The notes: generated by a model from the sequence alone, not told the origin. DNA of 64,000 nucleotides from Azorinus chamasolen (GCA_963576725.1 OY755252.1:42859552-42923551); one strand, 5' to 3'. Positions 44,640 to 57,060 are shown, counted from the stretch's first letter. Translations and numbers: made by a program.

Positions 44640-44888
44640 TTAACTCATTCCCTCCTAGACTATTTTAGACCCAGCCTCTTTGAATAAATATACTAAAAAG
44701 GAGCATTTACTATAGAAAATAACAATTTTAGAATTGTATAGTTTTGAAACCATTGAAGTCATATTATCAAACCATTGTGATAAATAGAGCATCTGATCCT
44801 ATGGAGCAAATGCTCTATTTTTCACAATGGTTTGATAATATGACTTTTACAGAGGCGCCAAAATGCGTCACTAGGAGGGAATGTGTTA
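44640..44888 (-). repeat. MITE family A copy 7
   Basis: TTAACTCATTCCCTCCTAG ... CTAGGAGGGAATGTGTTAA, with a partial internal repeat of the arm. Confidence 0.88.
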
Positions 44889-45239
44889 AAAGCTTGAACG
44901 AATCAAAAAGTAACATACTTGGTATAGATTATAGTCTGAACAGGCGGTATTTTTATAACAGTACAAGGTTTAAGTTTATATAATAAGATGCAGTAATGGA
45001 GCTTTCTGCCTAACGTTCGTCATGAATTAAACTACCGATAGACTTTAATCCATTCCCTCATACTGGTACCGTATAACGCCTTTGACAAAGTCAATGTTTG
45101 AAACAATTATGATACATAGAGCATTTAACATATGTCTTGTTCAACGCCATGTAACTGGCATTTATAACACCCTCTACCAAGATCAATACGTTGACATCTG
45201 ATTAGTACAAAAACCTGTTGGCACTCGGTCAGTAGGCTC

Positions 45240-45468
45240 TTAACTAATTCCCTCCTAGACCATTTTAGACACAGCCTCTTTGAATAAATCTACCAAAAAG
45301 GAGAATTAACTATAGAAAAGAACAATTTTAGAATTGTATAGTTTTGAAACCATTGTGATAAATAGAGCATTTGCTCCTGTGGAGCAAATGCTCAATTTGT
45401 CACAATGGTTTCATAATATGACTTTTACAGAGGCGCCAAAATGCGTCACTAGGAGGGAATGTGCTAAA
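45240..45468 (-). repeat. MITE family A copy 8
   Basis: Duplicate of copy 7, hairpin gagcatttgctcctgtggagcaaatgctc. Right end GTGCTAA instead of GTGTTAA. Confidence 0.88.
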
Positions 45469-45633
45469 AGCTTGAACGAATCAAAAAGTAACATACTTGG
45501 TATAGATCATAGTCTGAACAGGCGGTATTTTTATAACAGTACAAGGTTTAAGTTTATATAATAATATGCAGTAATGGAGCTTTCTGCCTAACGTTTTGTC
45601 ATGAATTAAACTACCGGTAGTCTTTAATCTATT

Positions 45634-45862
45634 CCCTCATACTGGTACCGTATAACGCCTTTGACAAAGTCAATGTTTCAAACAATTATGATACATAGAG
45701 CATTCACTACACAGATGCAAATACTATATTTATTGCATTGGTTTCAAAAGTATACAATTCTAAGTATACAATTCTTAAAGGTTTCCTTTTCTGTTAAATG
45801 CTCCTTTTCAGTAGATTTATTCAAAGAGGTTGTATATAATAGTCTAGGAGGGAATGGGTTAA
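45634..45862 (+). repeat. MITE family A copy 9, hairpin decayed
   Basis: TTAATCTATTCCCTCATACT ... AGTCTAGGAGGGAATGGGTTAA; one arm of the hairpin is largely gone and tacacaattctaagtata is duplicated. Confidence 0.8.
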
Positions 45863-46958
45863 ACACCAGAACCAGTCCTAGTTTTGATGGTTAGAGAATC
45901 TTTACTGTAGTACTATCTTCCAAATCGTTTTTCGGTTATCTAATAAATTAGGAAACTCAGTGGAGTCAGCTAGTCTGATTTTCCTGTTCATTGCCTTTTC
46001 TACTATGTAAATGGGCTTTATTTCCCATAGAGATGTTGATGTATCGAACGATTGTAATAAATCTTCAGCTTTTGTGATAAATACTCAATGTACTCGAAAG
46101 CATACGTAGCCACGCTCATTTTCAAGTATTGTCATATATTTACATGTTTGATTAGTATAAGTGTCGTCAAAAACATTTACAATTACACTGCCAGAATGCA
46201 ACGTCTGTAACATTTGTAGTCTGCTGCTGTTTTCATTGTTTAATAATGTTCTTCCTTTTTTCTTTTCTAAACCATGATCACAGCGGTGAACATTTTGGAT
46301 CCCGATGAGAAACTTATTCAACGTCGCATCTGGATCCAATGTGGTTGCGTGGATTATCACATATATGTCATTGACACTTAAAGATTTGACATGTGATGCC
46401 TTTTTGAAATTGTTAGACTCCCAGCAGTATAGCAATCACTATTGTTTTCGATTAATCTGTCATATGCTTTTAGGCAATTTGCTAATCGCATGCTATTTAA
46501 ATCATATTATTGGCAATTGAAATGTGGTTAATAAATTTGTTATTGATGCACTTGTATCCATTTAATTGTTTCCCCATTCCAGACTGTCGATATGGTAGGA
46601 TCTCTTTAAAGCAGATAATAAATAAACAAACATTAGTTATTGCTTAATAATCATGAATCATTTAATCCGTGTAATTAATGCACTTGTACTCATTCAATTG
46701 TTCCCTTATTCCAGACTTGTGATACAGTAGAATCTCTATAAGGCAGGCATTTAGAACATACCATTAAACATTGGTTAATAAATGTGAAGCTTTTTAGTAA
46801 TTTGCCTGCTAATACTGTTTCGCAATTTTACGACCTTTGCAAACGGAAAACCCGAAATTAGACAATTCCTGAATGAGCTGTTTTATTAGGATCTGCTCTG
46901 CTGGTTTATATGCTACAGGTCTGATTATGTACTGTTTAAGATGTCAATTAAACATACT
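45863..46958. other. Gene-free spacer
   Basis: A decayed family D arm pair lies at 46280-46350. The 116-residue minus-strand open frame at 46085-46435 shows no signal, domain or conserved neighbour and is not called. Confidence 0.4.
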
Positions 46959-47185
46959 TAACACATTCCCTCATAGGCTATATTTAAATACAACCTCTTT
47001 GAATAAATCTACCAAAAATGAACATTAACTAGAGAAAAGGAACATTTTTGAATTTTGTAGTTTGAAACCATTGTTATAAATAGAGCATTTGCTCCTATAG
47101 GAGCAAATCCTCTATTTATCACAATGGTTTCACAACATGCGTTTTACAGAGTCGTCAAAAGTCGTCAATATGAGGGAATGGGTTA
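46959..47185 (-). repeat. MITE family A copy 10 (complete)
   Basis: TTAACACATTCCCTCATAGG ... GTCAATATGAGGGAATGGGTTAA, apex gctcctataggagc. Confidence 0.9.
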
Positions 47186-47489
47186 ACGCGTTAAACTAGA
47201 ACTTAAAAAATCCAACTTTTAGACGTCTTTTCAGTCGCCGTTTCAGACAGTTTTGACTGTATTTGCACCAGTCGTAACTACTTGATAGTTTCTACCAAGG
47301 TTAATCGCCATTACATGGACTCTAGACATCACTCCTATTTATGCCATGTAAGATCAGGCCAGCATTTGAGATGTTCGAGTCTCTCTGTGTCACATCAGAA
47401 TCCAAGTTGTTTGCTATTCCTTCAATATTATTTCAAAAGATTCATTGAATCGGAAACAATCAAACTTGTACCAGATCCAAATTTAAACA

Positions 47490-47675
47490 CAGTAAAACCT
47501 ATCTACAACGGCCACTAGATTACATCAATTATTTTGTGTTAAAGGCAGGTGGCTGCTTAAAGCAAGGTGAAAGTAAAACGATTCTGTTTTACTTTCACCT
47601 TTCTTTAAGCAGCCACCTGTCCTAAATACCAACCAATTAACACAATTTAGTGACAGTTATGGAGAGGGTTTACTG
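47490..47675. mobile_element. Family E element
   Basis: CAGTAAAACCTATCTACAAC ... TATGGAGAGGGTTTACTG with gtggctgcttaaagcaaggt palindrome closing on cgattctg. Flanks read CA rather than TA, probably mutated. Confidence 0.8.
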
Positions 47676-48120
47676 CATTTGTTTTGTAGAGGAGTAAGGA
47701 GTACATCTTTTACAAGAATAGAACAAATAATGTGTTGTGTGGTATCTGATTTACTACTTTTTGAATTATATATTCATTGATGTATTATTGAAATAGGCAA
47801 TACCAGCAAGCTTTAAAATGACCTAAGCTAGATTTGAGAGTTGCAGAAGATCCAATCTGAACCAAATCTGAATATGTTTGCTAATACTGCCGAACAAGAC
47901 CTGCTGATTCGTCAGAGATCAGAGAACGGTATTCACAGTGTAATTCTTAAAAATGTGGGAAACGTGTGTATTGCTATTTGCAACAAATGTAGACCAAGAT
48001 TAGACGACTCCTAATTTCATATTGAAATAACTCTATAGTTAACACAATCACAGACCATTCCAGTTTGAAAATTAAATATTGTTTGAGTTTATTTGCATTT
48101 ACTTAATCTTGGCATCATTA
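47676..48120. other. Gene-free spacer
   Basis: Nothing recognised. Confidence 0.4.
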
Positions 48121-48420
48121 CTCACGTTGTGGAGTTGTCTAGAGGGGGAATTTATTTTACATTTTGACGTGGGTGAATGTGTGAAAAGTGTGAGGTTGGG
48201 TACCCGCAAACCCAGGTTTACTCCCCTAGTAGCCATTTTGGCTACTGACCGGTCCAGGCTAGCATTCCTACTTTTACCCTATGGTCTACTTTGTTATATG
48301 GTTAATGTTTATTGTCTTGATGTGCATCCTGTTACGTTTTATCTTGTAAGTGTGTCGTTGCTTGTTTGATTGTGTTTGATGCCATGCCCTTTCGTATGTG
48401 GCTGTGCCTGTTTGACTGTT
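48121..48420 (+). mobile_element. PLE terminal repeat, subfamily 2, with short upstream segment
   Basis: gttgtggagttgtctagagg and tgtgaggttgggtacccgca, cagg...cccctagtagcc/ggctactgac hairpin, then cttgatgtgcatcctgttac. Matches 27075-27395. The 96-residue open frame across it is not conserved in the sister copy. Confidence 0.8.
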
Positions 48421-48646
48421 TTCAATTTTAATCAGCATCTACATGCATCAGTTCATTATTCCGTTTCATGAAGCTTCTCATCTTACACTGTATCTGACGT
48501 TCCAATACAGAGCCCCAGATACTGTTTGCAATGACCACTTTTTAATTTTGAAACACATGCAAGAGAGTAGACCCATGTCAGAGAGCTCCAAAAGGAGATT
48601 CCCTGTCAAAGTACGCGTCGTTTGTGTATGAAATCATATACTGGTA

Positions 48647-49008
48647 CAGTGCTCCCTTCCTACAACGGCCCTCCCAATAACGATTCCCTCTTTACAACAA
48701 CGCATGTCACTGTTTCCGAAACAACAAGGCTCCAGAAACAACTTTTTTTCCATCGTATATTATTTACGCCTCCATCAAACCCTATGTTGTGACCACTCTT
48801 TAGAATCGTCACAAAGTGACGATTCTAAAGAGTGGTCACAACATAGGGTTTGATTGAGGCATAACGGTTTTAGTTCTCGAAATAACCTTATCTGGGAATC
48901 TGCAAACAAGCTAATTATGTTTGATTTTCCCTCCCTATAACAACTCCCTCTGAACAACACATACAATCATCGTATCCCAAAGGGTGTCGTTGTAGAGAGG
49001 GATCACTG
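48647..49008. mobile_element. Tc1/mariner-like MITE with nested family H palindrome
   Basis: TA-CAGTGCTCCCTTCCTACAAC ... GTTGTAGAGAGGGATCACTG-TA. The family H palindrome lies inside at 48767-48868. A 20-bp inverted end with CAGTG and TA duplication supports the class; no transposase. Confidence 0.85.
48767..48868. repeat. Family H palindrome, copy 3 (near perfect)
   Basis: atcaaaccctatgttgtgac, cactctttagaatcgtcac and complements, closing on aaag. About 48-bp arms. Confidence 0.92.
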
Positions 49009-49064
49009 TATATCTGATTTTACAGCTTATGGACAAGTCTACACAAACATCACCAACAACCAAA

Positions 49065-49640
49065 CAGCACAAAAAGTTCATGTATTAGTAGTGTAGGAAA
49101 CACCACATACAGACCACACAGCCGCCCGAACGGCACCACTGCAAAAAACAAACAGTAAAAGTACAGAACATTAAATGTACATAAAAACGAACAATAGGGG
49201 AAGATGGAAGTACCTCCTTGAAATGGTCAGTGACAATAGTCAATCGGGGTTTAAACCGGTTTAGGGGCGCTCAACATCACACTTATTCCATCCCCACCCT
49301 AAAAGACAAACAGTGTAAATAAACATATCCCCTCGCCGATTAATCTACAACCACCGCGATGGCAAATACAGTTTTAAATTGCATGTAAAAACGAAAATAT
49401 ATTTAATGGAAACAAACTTGATCCACCTATCGCTAGTGTACTGATTGAGTTGCGAACAGGGTAACTGTCGAAAAATAATAAAGTGAATGAAAAAGGTCGT
49501 CCTCATAGAGTATGAAGCCTTTCTTGTCGGCGTACATGAAAAGAGGGCACCGTAATTACCAACTGTAAAAGGGTTGACAACCAGACATGCAGTATGTTGT
49601 AGTACTATAGGATCATATCCCTTTTTAATGAAAGTGAGAA
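49065..49640 (-). mobile_element. PLE 3' end, subfamily 1 (terminal repeat, UTR and stub of RT)
   Basis: Terminal repeat at 49070-49290 (minus-strand gtttaaaccccgattgacta, ttcaaggaggtacttcc); UTR to about 49565; then only ~60 bp of RT tail (caaccagacatgcagtatgt) before truncation near 49640. Confidence 0.8.
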
Positions 49641-50589
49641 AATGGAAAATGCACGAAGGCGGTCTAAATGTGACATTTTCAGATTATGTAGATGTTTTGT
49701 ACATATCTATGTAGCAACTAGTAGTTTTTACATTAATTCCATTTGTAAATAGTTTCTGCAATACAATATTATAAATCAGTTGTACACACAACTTATCGGA
49801 GATGGCATGAACTCTATTCGCTTCACACGACGTACGGTTTGAAATTATACCAAATCATCCCTACATTCAATGTTAAAAGTTGATACACGACACAGGGCTC
49901 TCCGTGCATCCTGGCGATATAACGGACATGTGTGACACAGAAATGACAGGTAAACACATTCAGAGGCTGGGAGTTCGCCCCTGTCTAGACTCTCTTCCAC
50001 CGAACCATGAATATGCATGATGGTTCTCAGACAGAGACGATAGCGCTACCCAATTTCGTTTCCGTTTTACATTTCTTGTTGTAACAATTTGACAGTTTAA
50101 GGGAATATGGTCGCTATATGGCAAAGATGCCTTTCATCGCGATTAAATTCAGCTGTTTTTTAAGGAATTGACAATGCTGGGATATTTTTTTTATTCTGAA
50201 CCTCCTTATTATCGGGATCACGTATCAGTATAATCGACATCAACGGTCAGGTTTGAGACGAAGTTTTCGTGAACATCATAATTGAAACGGATTTTGAGAT
50301 GGACCAGATTTGTTATCCTGAGCTTGAACAACTCTCTCAAGACGTTTTGTGAACATGGAGCCTGGTATTCAAGAATTTTAAGAATTCTAAAAGACTCCAA
50401 AATTGACAGCATTTTTGCGCTGGTCAATTATTCACTATATAAATGTATGTAAACCCTTACCCCGCTGTGCAAAAATAATGTCCGCTCAAATTTGGATCCG
50501 TTCAAGTTTGACTACTTCCGTTTCGACCAAAAACAATGTGTAAGATATTGCATAGAACACATCTTATTCTTATACATTCTTCATTTAAA
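49641..50589. other. Gene-free spacer
   Basis: The region at 50400-50545 is related to 25005-25135 (gtatgtaaacccttaccccg, tttgactacttccgtttcga), an older dispersed repeat. No coding evidence. Confidence 0.45.
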
Positions 50590-50730
50590 TCTCATCCCGC
50601 TTTGCACAGTGTCATATTTGTTATGTACATTTGCTGTTTCCTTGTGTTGCTGTTTGGGCGGCTGTTTGATCTGTATGTGGTGTTTCATGCATTACTCATT
50701 TTTGTACTTTTTGTACAAATTAGGATCTGG
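50590..50730 (+). mobile_element. PLE terminal repeat fragment, subfamily 1
   Basis: gttatgtacatttgctgttt ccttgtgttgctgtttggg ... gtactttttgtac: distal half only. Confidence 0.75.
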
Positions 50731-50843
50731 TGCAATGTTGACCACTTTCAGTTCGATCAAGCTGCGATAAACTATTGACCGAGTGTCAACCAGCTTGGAA
50801 CTGGATGAGACGTCGCGGTACTCGCATTTCTTTAATGTCGCGG

Positions 50844-51089
50844 TTAACCCTTTCGGCGCCAAATTTCTAATTGCCGTCTGCAATCCAAGTATGTTAAATC
50901 ATTGAGTAAAATAAGGAAATGAGATAAATAAATACAATTTTCAAAGGAATAAAGCACATATATAGAAATAGAGATTGAGACAAATAGTGAAGTCCCTGAT
51001 CAGACGCCGCCTTTTCAAGGCGGCGTCTGATCTGGGACTGCACTATTTGTCGTGGTGCATTTATGCGACTGCGGCGGTGACAGGGTTAA
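50844..51089 (+). repeat. MITE family I copy 2 (complete)
   Basis: TTAA-CCCTTTCGGCGCCAAA ... GCGGCGGTGACAGGG-TTAA; hairpin ctgatcagacgccgcctttt. Inserted just after a solo family D hairpin (50795-50840). Over 90% identical to 9147-9397. Confidence 0.9.
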
Positions 51090-52678
51090 GAGGAAAGGGT
51101 TAAAATCCAGTTTTTAATCGAAACCAGACTACCATTATTACAACTTGGCCAGTTAGAGCATAATATAAGGAGTATTAAATTAACCATTAGCATGCTAAAA
51201 CAATAATGTCTGAAAACCTCTGATAGAATATGTAACTAGGTTCGATTCTCGTAAAAGCTGAACAACTATTAAAACTATTGAAAGGGTGTAAATGTCAGAA
51301 AAAAAGTCCTACGGGGAGCGACAAGCACAAACGAGCACGGCAATCAAATACCAACGGACAGGAAACTGCACAGCTTCCAGACAAAATTTAACAATAAGCA
51401 CTTTAAATCCGTGTCTATACAGTACAGGGTTAAAACAGTAGGCAGCTTAATGCAGGATTCAAGGTACGAAACCATCTCCGAGAATTACTGTCGTACTGCA
51501 TTTAATCATATCTATATCTGTTATACAAGCAAACAGATCAGACTCTAATCCTACAGAAGCCGTCTCATATTGATCCATCCTGTTTGCAAATGTGTCAGAA
51601 TAATTCTCATTCGGGTATACTTTTCGACATTTAGAGGGTGTTGCAGAGAGTCTATGTTAATACCATATACACTGTGAAATTAAACACACACACACACACA
51701 CGTCTTTGTTGACAGTTGTTTGTACCTGTTTCTCACATATACCATATGTATGTGTCGGCCATTTTGCGTACCTATTTCTCACGTGCACCACATGTCTTTA
51801 TCAACCTGTTGTGTGTACTTATTTCTCACATACACCATATGTCTTTGTGTGCCATATCGTGTACTTAATTCTCACTATGCCTGTGTCGACAGTTGTGTGT
51901 AGGTTTTTGTCACACTGTATGCATAAGTAGAATGCTGTCGTTAGTTATTATAATGTCTTTAAAGAATTCTCTGCAGACAGACCTTGATACTGACTCTTGT
52001 ATTTCTCACACATAGTGTTAATGCCAATAATACAGAGAAACAAACATACATAGATGACATTCTTTTTTAAAATGTCCTTATATAATATCATGTTGTAACA
52101 AACGCAAATCACTTGTCTGTCGGTAATTACTACTTAATAATGCTCGAGTGTACACATACATGTCAGATAATCAGGTGTATAATTTATTTCAACAATTACT
52201 GTCAAATAAGCACATTTCAAACACAACATGGCGTACACTCAAACAGTTCTACATCTACAGAATTCTGTGCAACTCAAAGATGCCTTAATTCAAAACATAC
52301 CCGACACTTACACATATCCGACAAGTTAAACAACACAACTTGTGCCTCTGTTTGCAATCAAATCTAAAAAAATCCGGACATACTAGGGGACATACTAGAT
52401 AATTTTAACAGTCATGTTTGCAGGGGTATTTATACAACGTACAAACCGCACGACTCTTAATTATGCCGATAATGTGTCAGTGTCATCTGACTATATTAGG
52501 GACACTTAATGGTTTAAGTGTAGATTGTTTTAACCCTGTTCCTAATACATATGCGTTTTACGCCTATTGTATGAGCCGTCTGATCAGTGTCCGTTCTGTT
52601 GTTTGCTTATGGAATAATGTAGATCTGATTCTACAGTTGTTTTTGTATTGTCTAAATTTTCCACTGTTACATATGGAA

Positions 52679-52935
52679 AAGTAGTAAAGTCTAGCAGGCA
52701 AAGCCACATACAAGACGCAACCACCACCAAAACACCGACAGACAGCATGACACACATACACACACACACAACCACACACCCAAACGCACACTCACACACG
52801 AGATGAACATAGAAAACACCAACAGACACACAAGAACCAGAGACAAACACTCCACACATGAACACAACCACAAGCACAAAGACGCAAGGCAAACAAAAGG
52901 AAGGTTGACAAAGACAGTACCGCCTTGGCATGCCA
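52679..52935 (-). mobile_element. PLE terminal repeat fragment, subfamily 3
   Basis: Minus-strand match to 13742-13995, including the (GT)n run and the tgccaaggcggtactgtctt start; cut off before the conserved paired block. Confidence 0.8.
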
Positions 52936-53324
52936 TTATACACATATAATAATGCTGCAACGATTCAGCAGGGACCGGATTGAAAAATATTACTGACATG
53001 TGCATGAAATCAAGTGGAAGAAAAAGAATAAATCTCATAACCGTACTAGTTTGAAGAAAAAGAAACCTAAATAAATATCTCATATTTTATACATATCTGG
53101 TAACTGTTACCTTTTCTGTATTCTGTTACCGAATAAATTTCAATCTATGCTCTTACAAGTTCAATAAAATGTTCAGCTACAATAGGAATATATCAACGTA
53201 ACGATTTATGTTGCCAAATATCATTCAGTAAAACCTTGAGGTAACATTGTGAATGATTTTCGTGGGTGACGATGTTCGGTCTCAATAAAAATTAAATCTT
53301 CTCATGCTTTGCTCGTATGTACTG

Positions 53325-53405
53325 GCATTTGCAAACAGTTTGGATCCAGGTGAGACGCCAAGTAACTCGGCGTACATCGGGTTCCAAACTGCTTGAAACG
53401 TGGTA
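53325..53405 (+). repeat. Solo family D hairpin
   Basis: agtttggatccaggtgagac / tcggcgtacatcgggttccaa arms. Confidence 0.65.
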
Positions 53406-53599
53406 TTTTTCTCCAATGTTTGAATGAATCGGAAGTCAGTGGAACATTACCAGATCGGAGATGCATCAGACATTATTTGTTCCGCACAAGAAGGGTTCAT
53501 TGGTCAATGATGTCGACACTGACTTTAACTTGTCTCATTCTGTTATGTGTGCCTACAGGAAAACCCTATATTTTAAAATGTTAGTAGTGAAGAATTGGT

Positions 53600-53955
53600 G
53601 AATTCTTAGGCAGATGGCTGAATGCAGAAGAGCTGTCTGCATAACTTTTACACTTTCAGTCACCAGTCTTAACACATTATCCCCTAGTGACGCATTTTTG
53701 CGCATCTATAAAAGTCACTTTATGAAACCATTGTGATAAATAGAGCATTTGCTCCTATATGAGCAAATGCTCTATTTATCACAATGGTTTCACACTACAA
53801 AATTCTATTTTTTTCCCTTCTTCTAGTTAATGCTCCTTTTCGGTAGATACATTTAAAGAGGTTGGGTATAAAAATAGCCTAGGAGAAAATGAGTTAAAGA
53901 ACGAAAATTATATTTGTTTAGTGTTCGAACTATCGGGGTTGTACTGTATATATAC
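53600..53955 (+). mobile_element. Family E remnant carrying a family A MITE
   Basis: aggcagatggctgaatgcag on the left and gttcgaactatcggggttgtactgta on the right match 37793-37945; split by the MITE at 53669. Confidence 0.75.
53669..53897 (+). repeat. MITE family A copy 11 at a TTAA site
   Basis: TTAACACATTATCCCCTAG ... CTAGGAGAAAATGAGTTAA, hairpin apex gctcctatatgagc. The paralogous site near 37888 reads gtg-TTAA-agaccg without an insertion. Confidence 0.9.
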
Positions 53956-54114
53956 TTATACAATAAGCATTGACATCTGTGTAGGAACTGGCAGTTGGAT
54001 CACAGAGACTATTTTGACTTCTAAATGGTGTACAGAATGAATGCACATAGTGAGGGTTGTTTTTGTTAAGGTACATACATGTAAAGATATTGTTCGTAAC
54101 CTAATTTCTAAAAA

Positions 54115-54296
54115 CAAATCAGCAATGTGAAAAGAGGAAATTGCAGACTTTACTGCTTTTCATTTATTGATACTATTCATGGGCAAATATTAAAAGTGCA
54201 ATATTACTCTGTCCCAAGCACCGGCTTAAGCGATATTCAATTTTCAAAACAAATAACATCGAAACTAATGATCCCATATGACCAAAAATATAACAA
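54115..54296 (-). repeat. Repeat family K, partial unit
   Basis: gcaatgtgaaaagaggaaat, aagtgcaatattactctg, caccggcttaagcgatattc, gaccaaaaatataaca; directly abuts a PLE terminal repeat. Confidence 0.75.
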
Positions 54297-54620
54297 TGGA
54301 AAAATAGTAAAGTCAAGCAGGCAAAGCCACATACAAGACGCAACCACTACCAAAACACCAATAGATAGCATGACACACACACACACACAACTATACACCC
54401 AAACGCACACTCACATACGAGATGAACACAGAAAACACCAACACACACACAAGAACTAGAGACAAACACTCCAAACATGAACAAAATCACAAGCACAAAG
54501 ACGTAAGGCAAACAAAAGGAAGGGTGACAAAGAGAGTACCGCCTTGGCACGGTCAGTAGCAAAAACACCACTGGGGGTTTAATCCGGTTTACGGACGTCC
54601 TAACCTCACACTTCTCTCAA
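54297..54620 (-). mobile_element. PLE terminal repeat, subfamily 3
   Basis: Near copy of 13742-14075, ending at gtgaggttaggacgtccgta on the minus strand (about 54614). Confidence 0.85.
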
Positions 54621-55290
54621 AGTCACCGTAGCTTTACAAATAGTGTAAATAAAGGTATCCACGCCGGACTTACCCACAACATAGAAGACGGTGAACACAG
54701 GACAACGTGTAAAAGATAGCATAATAACTGTGACAATCCGTCAAATATGTAGTCAAAGACTTTGCTGAAGTCAGAGCACCTGCAGGTAAGCCGTTAAGGG
54801 CACGACAGGGAAAAGGTAATACATGAGTCTGGTAAGCTCATCCCATATCTGAGTTTAAGAGTATACCATCATAGAGTACTACCCTTGGCCTGTAATCGCG
54901 CAAGCAAAGAGGGAAGCGTAGCTACCGACTGTAAAAGGGTCGATAACCAAACATGCAGTGCGTTGCAATGCGTTTTATAAACAAATCATGAAAATTGATA
55001 TGACCCCGAAGTTTCCTAATTTTGTAGATAACATCCCCATAAACATCTGGTTGAGAAATGCCTTGTTGCAGTGAAGTCCGTAGTTTGCAATTATATTTAC
55101 TAATGAGTGTTAACTTTCGATAATAAAATTTATAAAACGTTTTCCGAAGTTTGTGATATATGTAACCTTGCTTAAGAAGTTTATCAGTTATAACTAAATT
55201 ACGACTGTTACAATCTTCAAGCAAAGAACAGGCTCGGGCAAACCGAATAAGTTAGGAAATATAACCCCAATAAGATGTAGAACGGGGCAC
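54621..55290 (-). pseudogene. PLE 3' UTR and RT C-terminal fragment, subfamily 3
   Basis: The RT tail reads NRNLVITDKLLKQGY, HKLRKTFYKFYYR and GISQPDVYGDVIYKIRKLRG (54922-55224) and is 5'-truncated near 55290; a deletion removes part of the last third. The UTR matches 14076-14330. Confidence 0.82.
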
Positions 55291-55620
55291 ATCTCCACTT
55301 TTTACAGACGTCACGCAAGCACTTAACATCTGTTATTGTGAAGTGCATAAGTTCTGAAAGTAGATCCTTGGAAAGCAAACGCAGCAATGTGAAAAGAGAA
55401 AGTCAAACATAGCCATGTATTGTTTAGTTATTTTGGTCTAGAAAGGCAGCGTAGAATTGGCCATCTAGACTCAGGTTTTGAGTACGTTCTGGTTTGACAA
55501 ATAGAAAACTGAAAGACAATTAGGTCAATAGATACCATGCTGTTGTGAAAGAAATTCAGTCCATGGAAGACTGAAATGGTTTTGAGGAACTGATTACATT
55601 TTTATAATAAATTATACTAT

Positions 55621-55823
55621 TTCAACCTTTTCTCTATCAATGGCGAATCCGTGATCACTTTGATAAACAGTTTGGATCCTGATGAGTCATTGAGTAACTC
55701 GGCGTCTCATCAGGTTCTTATCGGTTTGATATGTTATCATTATATGAATTATGAACAAATACGAAGAACATTCGAACATTCAAAACCAAAGCAGGCGACA
55801 GCGCGTGGTGACAAACGAGTTAA
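55621..55823 (+). repeat. MITE family D copy 5
   Basis: ttcaaccttttctctatcaa ... tggtgacaaacgagTTAA. Hairpin ggatcctgatgagtcattga / ctcggcgtctcatcaggttc. Same position as 38924-39172 in the other duplication copy. Confidence 0.78.
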
Positions 55824-56159
55824 ATACATGGCACATTGTATCCAACAAGACACTTTGTAAATTACTTTTCATGCTTCAAGAGTTCCGTTTAAAACCCATT
55901 TTGAATGCATAATACATTTTAGCAAAGCAATTATTTCGTGCGTTCGGAAGTTAAACATTAACTGCAATGAGTCGCCATTGATAATGTTTATAACAAAACA
56001 ACGACTATGAAATTCCAAAATATTGCCCACACAAATTCCTTTTGTCAAGATATATGAAATTTATTTCCTTAATCGTCCTGTGGTATAAGATGAATCTGCT
56101 TAAAGGGGAATTTCCTACATTCGACGCGTTTCAAAATACCTAAACTATACGAAACTTAT

Positions 56160-56470
56160 TTGTTTATATAAGTACAAATGTGAGTCATGTAGGAAACACC
56201 ACATACAGAACAAATAGCCGACCGAAAAACAACACAAGAAAACACAGCAAATGTACATAACTATCAAAAACATAAAGAGACGCACAAAGACAAAACAAAC
56301 ATACAATAGGGGAAGATAGAAGTACCGCCCTGGAACTGTCAGTGACAAAAGTCACTGGGGGATTAAACCCGTTTAGGGGCGCCCAACCTCACACTTATTC
56401 CATCCCCTCCTAATAAAAGACAAACAGTGTAAATAAACGTATCTCCGCTCTGATTAATCTAATACAACCT
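56160..56470 (-). mobile_element. PLE terminal repeat, subfamily 1, with start of UTR
   Basis: Minus-strand gtgaggttgggcgcccctaa ... tccagggcggtacttc ... tcctacatgactcacatttg. Truncated after about 60 bp of UTR. Present only in copy 2 of the segmental duplication. Confidence 0.82.
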
Positions 56471-56704
56471 GCTGTAGTACATCGCAATAAAACCTATACA
56501 ATAAAAGTTGAAAATGACAAAACATTCATCTGTTTGATATTAACGATCCCGATCTTATTACCCGGTGTTTCAGTTTTATTCTGGTCGGGTTTTAGTTACG
56601 TATCGCGGATAGTTTTAACGAAAAGATGTGGAACAAAAATTTAAGTATTGATTAAATCGGTTTATTTTGTATCACATGGGCCTTTTTCTACATAATTATA
56701 TCCT

Positions 56705-57060
56705 GAAGGTGGGAGATCCTTCGAAAGCAAAGGTAGCAAAACGAAAAAAGAAAATTGCAGACTCGATTTAATTGAGTCTGTTCATGAGTAGTCATTAAAA
56801 GTGCAACATTACTCATGCCCCTAGCACCGGCTTAAGCATTATTCAATTTTCAAAACTAATGACATCAAACCTAATGATCCCGAAGGACCAGAAAATATAA
56901 CAATACTGAGAATGAATTACGGGGCGGCTTTTTACGGCCGCCACACAAGCACTTAACACGTGCTGTTGTGAAGTAGATATATTCTGAAAGTGGGATATCC
57001 TTCGAAAGCAAAAGTAGTAATGCGAAAAGAAAAATTTGCAGACTCGGTTTTAAGTTCAAA
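56705..57060 (-). repeat. Repeat family K, about 1.3 units
   Basis: ggtgggagatccttcgaaag at 56706 and gtgggatatccttcgaaagc at 56990 show the period (about 280). Also caccggcttaagcattattc and ggcggctttttacggccgcc. Confidence 0.82.

Larger units (their letters stand above)
44527..45706 (+). repeat. 600-bp tandem duplication
   Basis: Unit 1 (44527-45126) and unit 2 (45127-45706) begin with the same aacatatgt(a/c)ttgttcaa and share ctggcatttataacaccctc, gaggcgccaaaatgcgtcac and accgtataacgcctttgaca. They are about 95% identical. Unit 1 has an extra 24 bp (gaagtcatattatcaaaccatt region, 44756-44779) in its MITE. Each unit holds one full family A MITE and the start of another. Confidence 0.92.

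Noticed and set aside
44744..45561. Two similar open frames ending in NESKSNILG and RRYFYNSTRFKFI
   Set aside because: Similarity is due to the 600-bp tandem DNA duplication; the frames start inside a MITE hairpin and have no domain.
46085..46435. 116-residue minus-strand open frame
   Set aside because: Overlaps a decayed hairpin and an opposite open frame; no recognisable feature.
1865..53897. CRISPR-like array from the recurring palindromes
   Set aside because: Copies are dispersed, of different families and flanked by transposon termini; the genome is eukaryotic.
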